A stretch of DNA of 64,000 nucleotides. Source: Spirosoma endbachense (GTDB taxonomy: Bacteria > Bacteroidota > Bacteroidia > Cytophagales > Spirosomataceae). Each line of letters opens with the position of its first letter. The stretch's first letter is position 1. A model generated the notes under the pieces. That model was not told the DNA's origin. It was given only the letters and a program-made list of their open reading frames with translations, and did not search any database. The stretch spans positions 9,164,114-9,228,113 of the forward strand of contig NZ_CP045997.1 in the NCBI RefSeq assembly GCF_010233585.1, given 5' to 3'. The translations under genes and the position numbers were made by a program. Below are positions 9,306-18,802 of this stretch, piece after piece.

Positions 9306-9672
9306 ATTCAGGGGGTGACTTGCTTGGTCTACCGCCTTATTTTGCGGGGATAAAGTTGGCCTCTTGGATTGGGTACCCTAAATAGTCTTCATGATTTTGA
9401 TTCATATTTTATTGCTGATTGATTTAAATCTGGAGCGCCTACACACGACACCCTATTAGGCAGCTTCTGATTCAAAATACATTTTCTGAAACGAATAGTA
9501 TGCCAACAATAAATGCTTTATACAGAGCACAATAGCAAGACAGAAGGCTATTTCACCTGTTCGATACCGCACATGTAGGGCGGTATCGAACAAACTTGCT
9601 TGATCGGTGTGCTGAAACGAATTCGCCTGACAAGATGATCCTCCGTTAGATCTTGTAGGGATTGTCACAAGT

Positions 9673-9747
9673 ATCTCAAATAACCCTCCTAGTTGAGACG
9701 ATAGAATCTTCATATATCTGCTTCAAGAAATGGGCGTTTAAAGAGAT
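9673..9747 (+). repeat. Dispersed palindromic element, copy 4
   Basis: 5' arm ATCTCAAATAACCCTCC, 3' arm GGGCGTTTAAAGAGAT (ATCTC pairs with GAGAT). Complementarity continues outward: GTCAC (9664-9668) pairs with GTGAC (9749-9753). Inner stem TTGA/TCAA around CGATAGAATCTTCATATATC. Confidence 0.88.
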
Positions 9748-9873
9748 AGTGACATAGAATAAAAATTCACGTCTAGCAGTAAGAAACACTTTCTGAGAAC
9801 TCTATTCTAAAATTGTTCCTAATAAATCTCAATATAATAGGTGCTTTCTTAGCGTGATTGAACCTCGAAATTT

Positions 9874-11343
9874 ATGAAAGCCAAATGCATGATGTATACG
9901 CTGATCGTCACATTGATTTGTTGCATCGGGCTGGCTCATTCACAACCTGTCGGAATGACAGCTAAAAATATTGTCTTCAAGACATTGAAGTTTAAACCTT
10001 CCATTGGAGACAGCGTATCGTACGAGTACGGTTTGCTGAAGGTTCCTGAGAACCGGAAGGTCACCGGGACCCGCGACATTGAGCTCGCTGTATTGAGGTT
10101 GAAAGCCAAAAATCCAACCACACGCTCCCCAATCCTGTTTTTGTCAGGCGGACCCGGCCAATCAGGTATCAGTTACATTCAGGAAGACTATTTCCAAGCG
10201 CTTATTTTTGACCTCCAGGACGATCATGACATTATTTTACTGGATCAGCGCGGTTCGGGCAGGTCCACGCCCAGTTTGGGATTTCCCTTATCGGACGCGG
10301 ATAACAAAACTATTTTCCTGGATGAAAAAAGGGCAATAAAGCTTCACAATGAGGCTGCGGCTGCCGGACTCGCCGATTTCAAAAAAAGGGGGATCGACAT
10401 CAAAGGGTACAATACCGTTCAAAATGCCGAAGACCTGAATGACCTAAGGATTGCCTTGCAGACCGAGAAACTAAATTTACTTGCTTACAGTTACGGCACT
10501 CATCTTGCCCTCGCCTTGGCGCGGGAACATGCTTCCTGCATCGACCAGATGATCCTCATTGGAACCTCAGGACCGAATCACATGCACCACCTGCCAGTTA
10601 CCTATGACAAACAATTAATTCGTATCTCCGCTTTGGCTGCACAGGATTCGGCGATCAATGGCTACGTACCTGACATGATGGCACTGTTGAAAAGTCAGCT
10701 AAAAAAACTGGAGGCACATCCTGTTGTCATTCCTATAAAAGACCAGCGATTTAAAAAGGTTGTACACGTTCCCATCGGGAAATTTGGCCTTCAGCTGATT
10801 TTGAGGTTAGATACCGGCGACAGCAATGACTTTATTTACTTTCCGGCCCTGTTGTATGGGATGCAGCAAGGAGACTACCGAATCCTGCAACGGTATGTCG
10901 AAAGGCGTTACAATCAGTTTAACGGGAGATACGGTTCAGGCATATCTGCCATGCGTCAGGCATCCGGAGCAACACCCGACAGATATGCCCAAATCAAAAG
11001 TCAAGGGAAAACCGCAGTTCTGGGAACCAGCGTGAACACCCCGGATATCTATGGAGGATGGCAACATGTTGATCTTGGCGATGGGTTCCGTACACCTTTC
11101 AGGTGCGAGCTGCCGACGTTGTTCGTCAGTGGCACACTTGATAGCAATACGCCAGTTTCCAATGTTGAAGAATTGCTCCCCTGGTTTTCTAAGGGGCGGC
11201 AACTAAGGGTAGAAAATGCGGGGCATGAAGACATGCTGCCCAACGCCGAGGTTCAAAAAGAGATCATCCGATTTTTTAGAAAATTAGAACCATCGAGACG
11301 ATCTATCTCCCTTCTCAAACCCCGTTTCGTTTCTTTCTTTTAA
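9874..11343 (+). CDS. Secreted TAP-like alpha/beta hydrolase (prolyl aminopeptidase type)
   Basis: 489 residues with a signal peptide (MMYTLIVTLICCIGLAHSQ; the ATG at 9874 gives residues KAKC before it). Oxyanion-hole motif LFLSGGPGQSG, then LLDQRGSGRSTP, the nucleophile elbow AYSYGT (Ser), a C-terminal TAP-like segment with acid LFVSGTLDSNTP and base ENAGHED (His). This is the tripeptidyl/prolyl aminopeptidase branch of the alpha/beta hydrolases, acting in the periplasm on small peptides or esters. It is the only gene between elements 4 and 5, so it forms a one-gene unit. Confidence 0.88.
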   Translation: MKAKCMMYTLIVTLICCIGLAHSQPVGMTAKNIVFKTLKFKPSIGDSVSYEYGLLKVPENRKVTGTRDIELAVLRLKAKNPTTRSPILFLSGGPGQSGISYIQEDYFQALIFDLQDDHDIILLDQRGSGRSTPSLGFPLSDADNKTIFLDEKRAIKLHNEAAAAGLADFKKRGIDIKGYNTVQNAEDLNDLRIALQTEKLNLLAYSYGTHLALALAREHASCIDQMILIGTSGPNHMHHLPVTYDKQLIRISALAAQDSAINGYVPDMMALLKSQLKKLEAHPVVIPIKDQRFKKVVHVPIGKFGLQLILRLDTGDSNDFIYFPALLYGMQQGDYRILQRYVERRYNQFNGRYGSGISAMRQASGATPDRYAQIKSQGKTAVLGTSVNTPDIYGGWQHVDLGDGFRTPFRCELPTLFVSGTLDSNTPVSNVEELLPWFSKGRQLRVENAGHEDMLPNAEVQKEIIRFFRKLEPSRRSISLLKPRFVSFF

Positions 11344-11425
11344 TTCGGTACATATTAAAATGGACTTGCTACCTTTTACTGAGCATGGAGCTAAGTAACA
11401 TTTGTCTAGAAATGTAACAACTGTA

Positions 11426-11500
11426 ATCTCACAAATCCCTCCTACTTGAAACGATAGAATCTTCATGCGTCCGCGCCAAGAAATGGGCGTTTTATGAAGC
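11426..11500 (+). repeat. Dispersed palindromic element, copy 5
   Basis: 5' arm TCTCACAAATCCCTCC, 3' arm GGGCGTTTTATGAAG, whose reverse complement (CTTCATAAAACGCCC) follows the 5' arm base by base with few mismatches. Inner stem CTTG/CAAG. Here TTGAGACGA is changed to TTGAAACGA. Confidence 0.85.
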
Positions 11501-11512
11501 AAGAATTCAACA

Positions 11513-13438
11513 TTATTTACAGTATCTTTCAGATCCGTTGTTAATAGAAATCACAGACAAAGTGCCTTTCCCTTCATTTGAAGTTACCCTCCAGGAGCCA
11601 TCCAGTGACTTGACTCGTTCAGCGATGTTACGCAGTCCTTTCCCGTTGGGATCCTTTTCAGAGATACCTTTCCCATTGTCAATGACCGTTAATTTTATCT
11701 CATTATTCACCTCTTCAACAGCAATTCTTGCTTCGGTCGCTTGAGCATGTTTAAGAATGTTATTAATGAGTTCAAGGCAAATGCTGTACAACTCAAATGC
11801 AATTTTAGCCTTCAGCCTTTCTTTCTTTTCAGGTAGGTGCAGAGTAAAGGTGACCGGCGTATTTTTATTGAGTTTTCGGGTCAGTTGCTCAAGAGCTACC
11901 CAAAGACCCTGTTTCTCCAATTCTTCCGGTAGCAGATTATGAGCCAGCAGGCGAACCTGATCATAGGAAAGCTCAATGCTATTTTGTACATGCCGGTATA
12001 CTTCCTGCTCATGCAGGCTGAGTTTATTTTTATCAATGGCTCCTAAGCTCCATCTCAAAGAGGAAAGAGTACTACCCAGATTATCATGCAGATCAGCGGC
12101 TACCCGTTTACGCTCGGTGGTTTGACCTTCCAGCAGTGCGGCCTGGAGCTCAGCGTTTTGGCGGAGCAGGGTGGCTTCTTTTTCGGTAGAAAGTTGCTGA
12201 ACTTCCTTGAACTTACTTTCTAAGGCTTTGCTCGTGCCGGCGAATTTTCTTGATAGATAGATCGAAAATGAAATCGGAGCGCAAAAAAGACTTCCATTAT
12301 ACAACACACTGGCCAAGTCATACTCCTGAATGATTTGTTGATTGGGGATACTATCCACCACGATGAGCATGAACCATGAAAAGAAGATGAAATAGGCAGC
12401 AAGGCCAATGATGATAGCCAGTACTCCACTTTGTTTTTTACGAAAGGCATCAAAACTGATGCGTAACGATTCGGCATTGGCCAGGAAAAGTGGAAGAACG
12501 ACGCCCCACAGATAACCCGAGTGGTAAAGCCTGGTAAATGTTAACGAGCCAATTGCGGTGTAAGTAAGCAGAAACCAAAAGTATGGAGTTCGCTTCTGAG
12601 AAAATAAATCCCAGATAGTCAGGTACAAAAATATACCATAAACGGGCATAATTAGCGGGTAATCAATGGCTGCAGCATAGGCCTTAAAAGCCAGCGAAGT
12701 GGACTTTAGAATAAACCCAAAGAAAAGATGACCAATACCAATTGAAAAAGCCGAAAACGCAAAATAAAGATTTGCTTTCTGCTTTGGGTAGTTCAGAAAG
12801 AAAATCAGATGAATTAAAGCTAACAACAAAAACATTCCGGCTTCAAAACAATTTAACCCAAAATGCTTTACTTCCAAACTTCGTATGTAAGCCGCAGATT
12901 TTACAGAATTGAGCCGAAATTCAAAGACCTTATAAGGTCGAATATAGTAAAAATAAGGTAAATCAGGCTGAAGGGAGAAACGTACTGCCAGTACTTGTTG
13001 TGTCTTTTGAAAAATAATCCCTTCGGGCTCATAATGGGGTTGATACCCTACTGCTTCTTGTCCGGTTGGACCGACTACCCCATATTTCTGCAGGAGGTTT
13101 CCATTCAGATAAATTTCGGAAGCAATGGATTGGTACACCTGAAATGCCAGGGGCATATTGAGTAAACTGCTGTCAACCTCAAATCGAATCCTAAACCAAC
13201 CTGTTACCCCTGGCCGCAGTTGGGGTAGATCGCCCATATCTTTTGTTGGGTCAATCATTTCCCATCTCGAGTCGTCAAAATCCGGTTTTGCCCAGACTTG
13301 ATGATCACCTTTATGCCATTTCCAACCTTCGGTAAGGACAATTCCCAGTTCCGACTGGCTATCGAGATGAAAGCTATTTGTTTGAGCAAGTACAGCTCTA
13401 GTGCTCAGCAAAAGTAGAAACGTCAGCCAGTTAAACAT
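11513..13438 (-). CDS. Membrane sensor histidine kinase with 7TM-DISM domain
   Basis: 641 residues. Signal peptide (residues 1-18), a periplasmic jelly-roll domain (~25-175, WFRIRFEVDSSLLNMPLAFQVY), seven transmembrane helices (~190-400, 7TMR-DISM type), a coiled coil (~405-440), a HisKA_3 dimerisation domain with phospho-acceptor His in KRVAADLHDNLGSTLSSLRW, and an HATPase domain with N box (ELINNILKHA) and G box (DNGKGIS). Kinases of this type pair with NarL/LuxR response regulators; the likely partner is encoded at 14543-15193 with one NTF2-like gene between them. Input signal probably a carbohydrate or small ligand. Confidence 0.92.
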   Translation of the reverse strand: MFNWLTFLLLLSTRAVLAQTNSFHLDSQSELGIVLTEGWKWHKGDHQVWAKPDFDDSRWEMIDPTKDMGDLPQLRPGVTGWFRIRFEVDSSLLNMPLAFQVYQSIASEIYLNGNLLQKYGVVGPTGQEAVGYQPHYEPEGIIFQKTQQVLAVRFSLQPDLPYFYYIRPYKVFEFRLNSVKSAAYIRSLEVKHFGLNCFEAGMFLLLALIHLIFFLNYPKQKANLYFAFSAFSIGIGHLFFGFILKSTSLAFKAYAAAIDYPLIMPVYGIFLYLTIWDLFSQKRTPYFWFLLTYTAIGSLTFTRLYHSGYLWGVVLPLFLANAESLRISFDAFRKKQSGVLAIIIGLAAYFIFFSWFMLIVVDSIPNQQIIQEYDLASVLYNGSLFCAPISFSIYLSRKFAGTSKALESKFKEVQQLSTEKEATLLRQNAELQAALLEGQTTERKRVAADLHDNLGSTLSSLRWSLGAIDKNKLSLHEQEVYRHVQNSIELSYDQVRLLAHNLLPEELEKQGLWVALEQLTRKLNKNTPVTFTLHLPEKKERLKAKIAFELYSICLELINNILKHAQATEARIAVEEVNNEIKLTVIDNGKGISEKDPNGKGLRNIAERVKSLDGSWRVTSNEGKGTLSVISINNGSERYCK

Positions 13439-13498
13439 CTTCTACGAGGTTACGGAGTGTTAATTTCACTCATTTGGGGCCTATTTCCAAGATTCCGT

Positions 13499-13555
13499 AA
13501 AAAGCTCATGGTTTTCCATGAGGTAAAACCCTAGAAAACCATGAGCTTTTTTTTT
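13499..13555 (+). terminator. Intrinsic terminator or attenuator ahead of the NTF2-like gene
   Basis: An 18-bp perfect stem (13499-13516 with 13534-13551, core GCTCATGGTTTTC/GAAAACCATGAGC) and a 17-nt loop run into nine T residues (13547-13555). The A run on the left side makes it usable on both strands. It stands between two divergent gene starts (kinase start at 13438, NTF2-like start at 13605), where a terminator is unexpected, so leader attenuation is possible. Confidence 0.8.
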
Positions 13556-13604
13556 GGACCATTGCTGTTCCTTTGCCCTGGTCAAATCACTAAACTTTAA
13601 GCCA

Positions 13605-14444
13605 ATGAAATCTTTATATGTAGCCAAAAAGGTATTGAGTATCTTGATAATTTTAGGGAATTGTCAGGCCGCATTTTCCCAAAAAGAGGTTGCTGATGAC
13701 CCTGAAAAAGTGGTACAGGTGTTGGTGGCTGAATACAATCAGAACCCTTACAATTTCTTCAAAAATCGGGCAACCAGTGACTTTAGATATATCAATCGAA
13801 AAGGAGAGTTGGAAGACTATGCCAAAGTCCTAAAAGACAGTGAAGGCCGCTCCAGCCTCGAAAGTAGGGTGTCTGACCTGAAAACCTTTAAATCCGGAGA
13901 CTTAATTATTGCCAATGGTCTTCATTGGATTGGAGATCCTGCCACGAAATCGGCATTCACCTATACGTTCAAAAAACAGAATGGGAAGTGGATGTTTGCC
14001 TCCTCCCAGCATACCCCTATATTAGAGGTTAATCCAATTTCAATTGCTGATAATAAGACAGTAGCGAGGAAATATTTGGAAGAAATTATCAGTCGTAAAA
14101 GACCCGAATTATTAAAGGAAGTATTTACTGATGATATTCAAATGATCGATGGAAAAGAATCGGGTCATTTAAAAAGACTGGAAGCCTTCCTAACCTATTT
14201 TTTTAAAGCATTTCCCGATATTACCTATACCGTAGAGGATGTCGTTGCCGAAGGAGATAAAGTTTTTATCAAAGCGACTGCCAGAGCCACCCACCAAGGG
14301 GAATTTTGGGGGTATCAGCCATTAGGAAATAAATTGGAAATTAGGGAGATATTCTTTTTTGCCATGGAAAATGGAAAGGTAAAAAGTCATACGGGCTATC
14401 CTGACATGGCAAAACTTGACAAGCAACTTAAGGCCAAACCCTAG
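13605..14444 (+). CDS. Secreted two-domain NTF2-like/SnoaL-type protein
   Basis: 279 residues from the ATG at 13605, which starts a signal peptide (MKSLYVAKKVLSILIILG, cleavage near AAFSQ); the frame is open upstream to 13554. Two NTF2-like cones in tandem: residues ~25-130 DUF4440-like (ending GKWMFASSQHTPIL) and ~145-275 SnoaL/ester-cyclase-like (ARKYLEEIISRKRPELLKE, FPDITYTVEDVVAEGDKVFIKATARATHQGEF, MENGKVKSHTGYPD). It lies between the histidine kinase and the response regulator genes in opposite orientation, so it is a good candidate target or ligand-binding partner of that two-component system. Confidence 0.8.
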   Translation: MKSLYVAKKVLSILIILGNCQAAFSQKEVADDPEKVVQVLVAEYNQNPYNFFKNRATSDFRYINRKGELEDYAKVLKDSEGRSSLESRVSDLKTFKSGDLIIANGLHWIGDPATKSAFTYTFKKQNGKWMFASSQHTPILEVNPISIADNKTVARKYLEEIISRKRPELLKEVFTDDIQMIDGKESGHLKRLEAFLTYFFKAFPDITYTVEDVVAEGDKVFIKATARATHQGEFWGYQPLGNKLEIREIFFFAMENGKVKSHTGYPDMAKLDKQLKAKP

Positions 14445-14542
14445 CTTGTAGGAGTGAAAGTCCAGGACATTAAGGACCTGTAGGCCTTAAGATGCAGGAA
14501 ATGTTTCTTCCAGTAAATCGTCGTTTTGGTGTCTGCGTAGGC

Positions 14543-15193
14543 TCAGACCAGGCCGTGCTTCAGGGCGTATTTTACCAGTCCTACCACATTTTTAGCGTTG
14601 AGTTTGATCATCAGATTCCGGCGATGGGTTTCCACCGTGGGGACACTGATGCAGAGTTTGTCAGCAATCTCGGCGGTAGACTGTTCTTCTGAGATCAGTT
14701 TCAGGATTTCGACTTCCCGACCGGTCAGGTGCTGAATCGTGGCGGGGGTCATCAGGTTCAAGTTATCGGTGGGGGCCTGGGCCAGTTCGTTAATCACCTC
14801 GTCGCTGTAAAACCGTTGCCCCGCCAGTACGTACATCAGGGCTTTCTCGAGATCTGCTTTGTTGGCTTTTTTAAGGACGTACCCATGGACACCTGCTCTA
14901 ACGGCTTCGCGGATGTGGGCGGCATCTTCGGCCATGGTGAGTAAGAGGATCTTCAATTCGGGAAATAGCGGGCGCACCTGTAAGGTTAAATCGATTCCGG
15001 TCAGATGTGGCATGTGTAGATCCGCCACTAGGATGTCGACCGGATGAGTTTGCAGGTAAGGCAGTATTTGTCGGCTATCGGTGAAGGTAGCCGTCACCTC
15101 GACGTTTTCGATGGAAGAAAACAAAAAGCGCAGGCCATCCAGAATGATCTGGTGGTCGTCGACCAATAAGAGCTTGACGGGTCGTCCGGCCAT
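14543..15193 (-). CDS. NarL/LuxR-family response regulator
   Basis: 216 residues. Receiver domain at 1-125 with the acidic pair DD near residue 12, phospho-acceptor Asp58 (ILVADLHMP), Thr in LLTMAED and Lys in GYVLKKAN. LuxR-type HTH at ~150-212 (LTGREVEILKLISEEQSTAEIADKLCISVPTVETHRRNLMIKLNAKN). Probable partner of the 7TM-DISM histidine kinase at 11513-13438. Conserved residues are all present, so it should be functional. Confidence 0.93.
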   Translation of the reverse strand: MAGRPVKLLLVDDHQIILDGLRFLFSSIENVEVTATFTDSRQILPYLQTHPVDILVADLHMPHLTGIDLTLQVRPLFPELKILLLTMAEDAAHIREAVRAGVHGYVLKKANKADLEKALMYVLAGQRFYSDEVINELAQAPTDNLNLMTPATIQHLTGREVEILKLISEEQSTAEIADKLCISVPTVETHRRNLMIKLNAKNVVGLVKYALKHGLV

Positions 15194-15767
15194 CTTTCAA
15201 CAATTAGCAGGTCAGCTACTAAAGGTAGCATTTTAAGTGAGATGACAAAGATCGATGACTTCCTGTAACCAAGCACTCCGGGTTTACCAGTAAAATGCCT
15301 CATGGAAAACCCTGATTTCTAAGTATTAGTAGCCAATGATGTTACAATCTCCTAAAACGCTCCCTACTGAGACGAGAAGCGATTTACGTATCGATAATTC
15401 GGGCGTTTGGCAAGACGAGAATAGGATCCGTTGAAGTCATGACGAACATAAGTGGCACAAGATTATCCTGGAAGGACGCCCAAAAGGACCAACTGCATAC
15501 AGGCCTAATCAGGCCGTTGGATAGCCACTACGGCGACAACTCAACGACCTAGTCAGGTTTCACCCAACGACAAAACCAGCGCACAACCCTACTGAATGGT
15601 CAGAATGCTCAGGGGCAGCTAACCGATCCGACTAGCGCTAGGTTTAGGCGGGATGGCTGAGTCAACAAAATCACTCGGCCGGCTGATTGACACGAACCGT
15701 GTAAATACCTAACTTCGGCGCTAAGGCTCGTTTAGTCAACGCGTTGCGTAAACAAGACTTCATCATC
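15194..15767. other. Gene-free stretch with element copy 6
   Basis: Holds dispersed element copy 6 (15347-15420). The ~330 bp after it up to the repeat-protein start carry no convincing gene or strong hairpin. Confidence 0.55.
15347..15420 (+). repeat. Dispersed palindromic element, copy 6 (ATAATTCGGG subtype)
   Basis: 5' arm ATCTCCTAAAACGCTCCC, 3' arm CGGGCGTTTGGCAAGACGAGA. AACGC-CCC pairs with GGGCGTT with one bulged T. GAGACGA occurs centrally (15369) and GACGAGA again at the 3' end (15414). Shares ATAATTCGGGCGT with copies 1 and 7. Confidence 0.85.
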
Positions 15768-18700
15768 ATGAAATTCCACATCACGCACCGACTCCTGGGG
15801 CTGTGCGTCTTACTGACGGTCAACCTGATCGATCCACCGCTACTGGCTCAGACCATCCGCTACGTCAAACCCACCGCATCCGGCTCCGCCAATGGCTCCT
15901 CCTGGGCCAATGCCTCCGCCAGCTTGCAGGCCATCATCAACGCCAGTGCTTCGGGTGATCAGGTGTGGGTAGCGGGTGGAACCTACAAACCCACCAGTAC
16001 CACCGACCGCACGGTGAGTTTTGCCATGAAAAACGGGGTAGCCATCTACGGCGGGTTTGCAGGCACCGAAACCGCCCTGAGCCAGCGGCCCCCCATCAAC
16101 CCCGTAGGTGGGCCCGGCGTGGTATCGCAGCCCTCCACCACTACGTTATCAGGGGATATTGACAACGACGGCACATGGGCCAACAACAGCTACCACGTTA
16201 TCAGCAACCCGGCCAGCCTGAGCCTGACTCCCACCGCCCTGCTCGATGGCGTTGTTGTCAGCGGGGGCAATGCGAATGGGACTGCCTCAAATAACAGGGG
16301 CGGAGGAATCCATAATGATGGCAGCGGCAACACCTGCCAGCCCACCTTCCAAAACTGCACCTTTCAGACCAACGTAGCCACCTACGGCGGTGCCCTGTTC
16401 AACTATGGGTCTCTAGGCAGCAGCAGCCCCCTGCTGACCAACTGCGCCTTGTTCAGCAACTCGGCTGCCTACGGTGGGGCCATGTATAACTATGGAGATC
16501 GGGGCAGCAGTAGCCCTCAACTGACCAACTGCGTCTTTCAGAGTAACTCGGCCACCTCCGGCGGGGCACTTTTCAATTTTGGGTTATATAATGGTAGCAG
16601 TAGCCCTCAACTGACCAACTGCGTCTTTCAGAGTAACTCAGCCACCACCGGCGGGGCGATAGGCAACGATGCTGAAAATAATGGCAGCAGTAGCCCTCAA
16701 CTAACCAACTGCGTCTTTCAGAGTAACTCAGCCACCGCCGGCGGGGCAATGGAAAACTATGGAACAAGTACTGGCATCAGTAACCCTCAACTAACCAACT
16801 GCGTCTTTCAGAGTAACTCAGCCACCTCTGGCGGCGGGGCCATATACAACGTTAACCGTCAGGGAACCAGTAGCTCTCAACTGACCAACTGCTCTTTCCA
16901 GAGTAATTCAGCCAATAACGGCGGGGCCATGTATAACGAAAGTAATTATGGGACCACTAACCCTCAACTGACCAACTGCTCGTTCCAAAGCAACTCGGCC
17001 ACCACCTCCGGCGGGGCGATGTACAACTATGGGGCAAATAGTGGCAGCAGTAGTCCCCTGCTGACCAACTCGGTGCTGTGGAACAATGGGGGCAGTAACT
17101 CGATTGTTAATTTCTATGGGGCGTTGGTGGCTCGCTACAGCCTCTTCGACAACACCGTTACGGGCTATAGCGGCTCCGATAATCTCACGACCACCGTCTC
17201 TCCGTTTGTGTCGGCTACTTCCGTAGCCCTGTATGCCTGCTCGCCCGCCATCAACGCCGGCAACCCGACCAGTGTCACAACGAGCAGTCCCCCGTACTCC
17301 GAAACGGCCCTGCCCGCCACCGACCTGATGGGCGGTCCGCGTATTGTGGGCGGACGCGTGGACATGGGCGCGGTGGAGTTTACCGGCATCGTGTCACCTG
17401 TGTTATATGTAACGCCGGCGGGGAATGGGTTGCGGAACGGCAGTAGCTGGGCCAACGCTTACGTAGGAGCGGCCCTCCAGATAGCCATTGATCAGGCTCC
17501 GGGTTGTCAGGCTCAGGTTTGGGTAGCGGGCGGCACCTACAAACCCACCAGCATCACCACCGACCGCAGCGTCAGCTTCACGATGCGGAACGGGGTGGGC
17601 ATCTATGGCGGGTTTGCAGGCACCGAAACCGCCCTGAGCCAGCGGCCCCCCATCAACCCCGTAGCGGAACCCGGCATGGTAGGGCAGCCCTCCTCGACGA
17701 CCCTGTCGGGGGATATTGACAACGACGGAACGCGGACCAACAACAGCTACCATGTCATCAGCAACCCGGCCAGCCTCAGCCTGACCCCCACCGCCCTGCT
17801 CGATGGTGTAGTCATCAGCGGGGGCAATGCCAATGGGAGTTCCCCCCATGACAGTGGTGGCGGAGGGGTTTACAACGGGGGCAGTGGGAGCGGCAACACC
17901 TGCCAGCCCTCCTTCCGAAACTGCACCTTTCAGACCAACTCGGCCAGCTTCGGCGGAGCTGTCTATAACGATGGTTCACTTTCGGGCAGCAGTAGCCCCC
18001 TACTGACCAATTGCGCTTTGGTGAGTAACTCGGCCACTACTGGCGGGGCGATGTATAACGATGGTTCATTTTCGGGCAGCAGTAATCTGGTCCTAACCAA
18101 CTGCTCATTCCAAAGTAACTCGGCCACCTCCGGTGGGGCAATGGTCAATAATGGGGAGCGGGGCAGCAGTAGTCCTGGGCTAACCAACTGCTCGCTTCAA
18201 GGCAACTCGGCCACCAATGGCGGGGGGGCAATGGTCAATTATGGAGACCGGGGCAGCAGTAGCCCCTTGCTAACCAACTCGGTACTGTGGAACAATGGGG
18301 GCAGCAGCGCGATTGTCAATTTCTCTGGGTCGATGGTGGTGGCCCGGTATAGTTTGTTCGATGCCAGCGTGACGGGTTACACCAGCGTCACCGGCAACCT
18401 GACCACCACCACCACCCCCTTTGCCAGCACCGCCACCACCCGGCTACGGACCGGCTCGCCGGCCATCAACACGGCCGACCCCTCCACCACTACCGCAACG
18501 GTTGGTCGTACCGATTTGGCGGGCCTGCCACGCGTTGTGGGTAGGCTGGATATGGGGCCGCTGGAGTTTCAGGACGAGCTGTTTACGGTCAAACCCGGCC
18601 CCTGGAACGATCCGACCGTTTGGAACGTGAACCGTCTGCCCCAACCTGGCGACCGGGCGCGGCTCAAACACGCCATTACGATTCCTGGGAGTTATCCGGC

Positions 18701-18779
18701 GTTTGTGACTTTGTTGCTTTACGATCAGGCCGGCCGATTGCTTTATAACGCTGGCGGGCGGCTGCAGTTGGTGCAGTGA
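15768..18779 (+). CDS. Secreted beta-helix repeat surface protein (polymorphic OMP-like)
   Basis: 1003 residues from the ATG at 15768, the start of a signal peptide ending LLAQT (a TTG at 15744 would lengthen it). Two large halves repeat each other (~20-535 and ~540-930): each begins GSSWANA...QVWVAGGTYKPTS and AIYGGFAGTETALSQRPP, a choice-of-anchor/POMP-like opening, then runs of a ~30-residue beta-helix unit (SSPQLTNCVFQSNSATSGGAM). The C-terminus has FTVKPGPWNDPTVWNVNRLPQPGD and ends LLLYDQAGRLLYNAGGRLQLVQ, which resembles a shortened T9SS type-A sorting domain. Probably an adhesin or matrix-binding surface protein. Confidence 0.85.
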   Translation: MKFHITHRLLGLCVLLTVNLIDPPLLAQTIRYVKPTASGSANGSSWANASASLQAIINASASGDQVWVAGGTYKPTSTTDRTVSFAMKNGVAIYGGFAGTETALSQRPPINPVGGPGVVSQPSTTTLSGDIDNDGTWANNSYHVISNPASLSLTPTALLDGVVVSGGNANGTASNNRGGGIHNDGSGNTCQPTFQNCTFQTNVATYGGALFNYGSLGSSSPLLTNCALFSNSAAYGGAMYNYGDRGSSSPQLTNCVFQSNSATSGGALFNFGLYNGSSSPQLTNCVFQSNSATTGGAIGNDAENNGSSSPQLTNCVFQSNSATAGGAMENYGTSTGISNPQLTNCVFQSNSATSGGGAIYNVNRQGTSSSQLTNCSFQSNSANNGGAMYNESNYGTTNPQLTNCSFQSNSATTSGGAMYNYGANSGSSSPLLTNSVLWNNGGSNSIVNFYGALVARYSLFDNTVTGYSGSDNLTTTVSPFVSATSVALYACSPAINAGNPTSVTTSSPPYSETALPATDLMGGPRIVGGRVDMGAVEFTGIVSPVLYVTPAGNGLRNGSSWANAYVGAALQIAIDQAPGCQAQVWVAGGTYKPTSITTDRSVSFTMRNGVGIYGGFAGTETALSQRPPINPVAEPGMVGQPSSTTLSGDIDNDGTRTNNSYHVISNPASLSLTPTALLDGVVISGGNANGSSPHDSGGGGVYNGGSGSGNTCQPSFRNCTFQTNSASFGGAVYNDGSLSGSSSPLLTNCALVSNSATTGGAMYNDGSFSGSSNLVLTNCSFQSNSATSGGAMVNNGERGSSSPGLTNCSLQGNSATNGGGAMVNYGDRGSSSPLLTNSVLWNNGGSSAIVNFSGSMVVARYSLFDASVTGYTSVTGNLTTTTTPFASTATTRLRTGSPAINTADPSTTTATVGRTDLAGLPRVVGRLDMGPLEFQDELFTVKPGPWNDPTVWNVNRLPQPGDRARLKHAITIPGSYPAFVTLLLYDQAGRLLYNAGGRLQLVQ
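16414..17090 (+). repeat. Coding tandem repeats, first block
   Basis: Seven or so units of about 87-105 bp, each carrying GGCAGCAGTAGCCCTCAACT then GACCAACTGCGTCTTTCAGAG and GGCGGGGC. Neighbouring units are nearly identical at DNA level, while their 3' thirds (the MYNYG-type part) vary. Unit length changes keep the reading frame, so copy number can change without breaking the gene. Confidence 0.85.
17983..18290 (+). repeat. Coding tandem repeats, second block
   Basis: A shorter block of the same unit (three to four copies) in the second half of the beta-helix gene, again with GGCAGCAGTAG and AACTCGGCCAC cores. The 5' parts of the two halves (from 15955 and 17515) are also close duplicates, so the gene arose by internal duplication. 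Confidence 0.8.
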
Positions 18780-18802
18780 TCAGCCGTGTGTATTTGGGAG
18801 AG

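Larger units (their letters stand above)
8942..9873. other. Long gene-free stretch with nested palindromes and element copy 4
   Basis: Holds a large nested inverted repeat at 9245-9305 and dispersed element copy 4 at 9673-9747. Short open frames here lack protein-like composition. A second short inverted pair surrounds 9560-9590 (GATACCGC and GCGGTATC). Confidence 0.6.

Noticed and set aside
16414..17090. Regular repeats resembling a CRISPR array
   Set aside because: The repeats are in frame inside a beta-helix gene, their length varies, and the variable parts encode conserved protein turns, not spacers.
17403..17849. Minus-strand open frame of 148 codons
   Set aside because: Antisense shadow of the GC-rich duplicated half of the surface protein; no family features.
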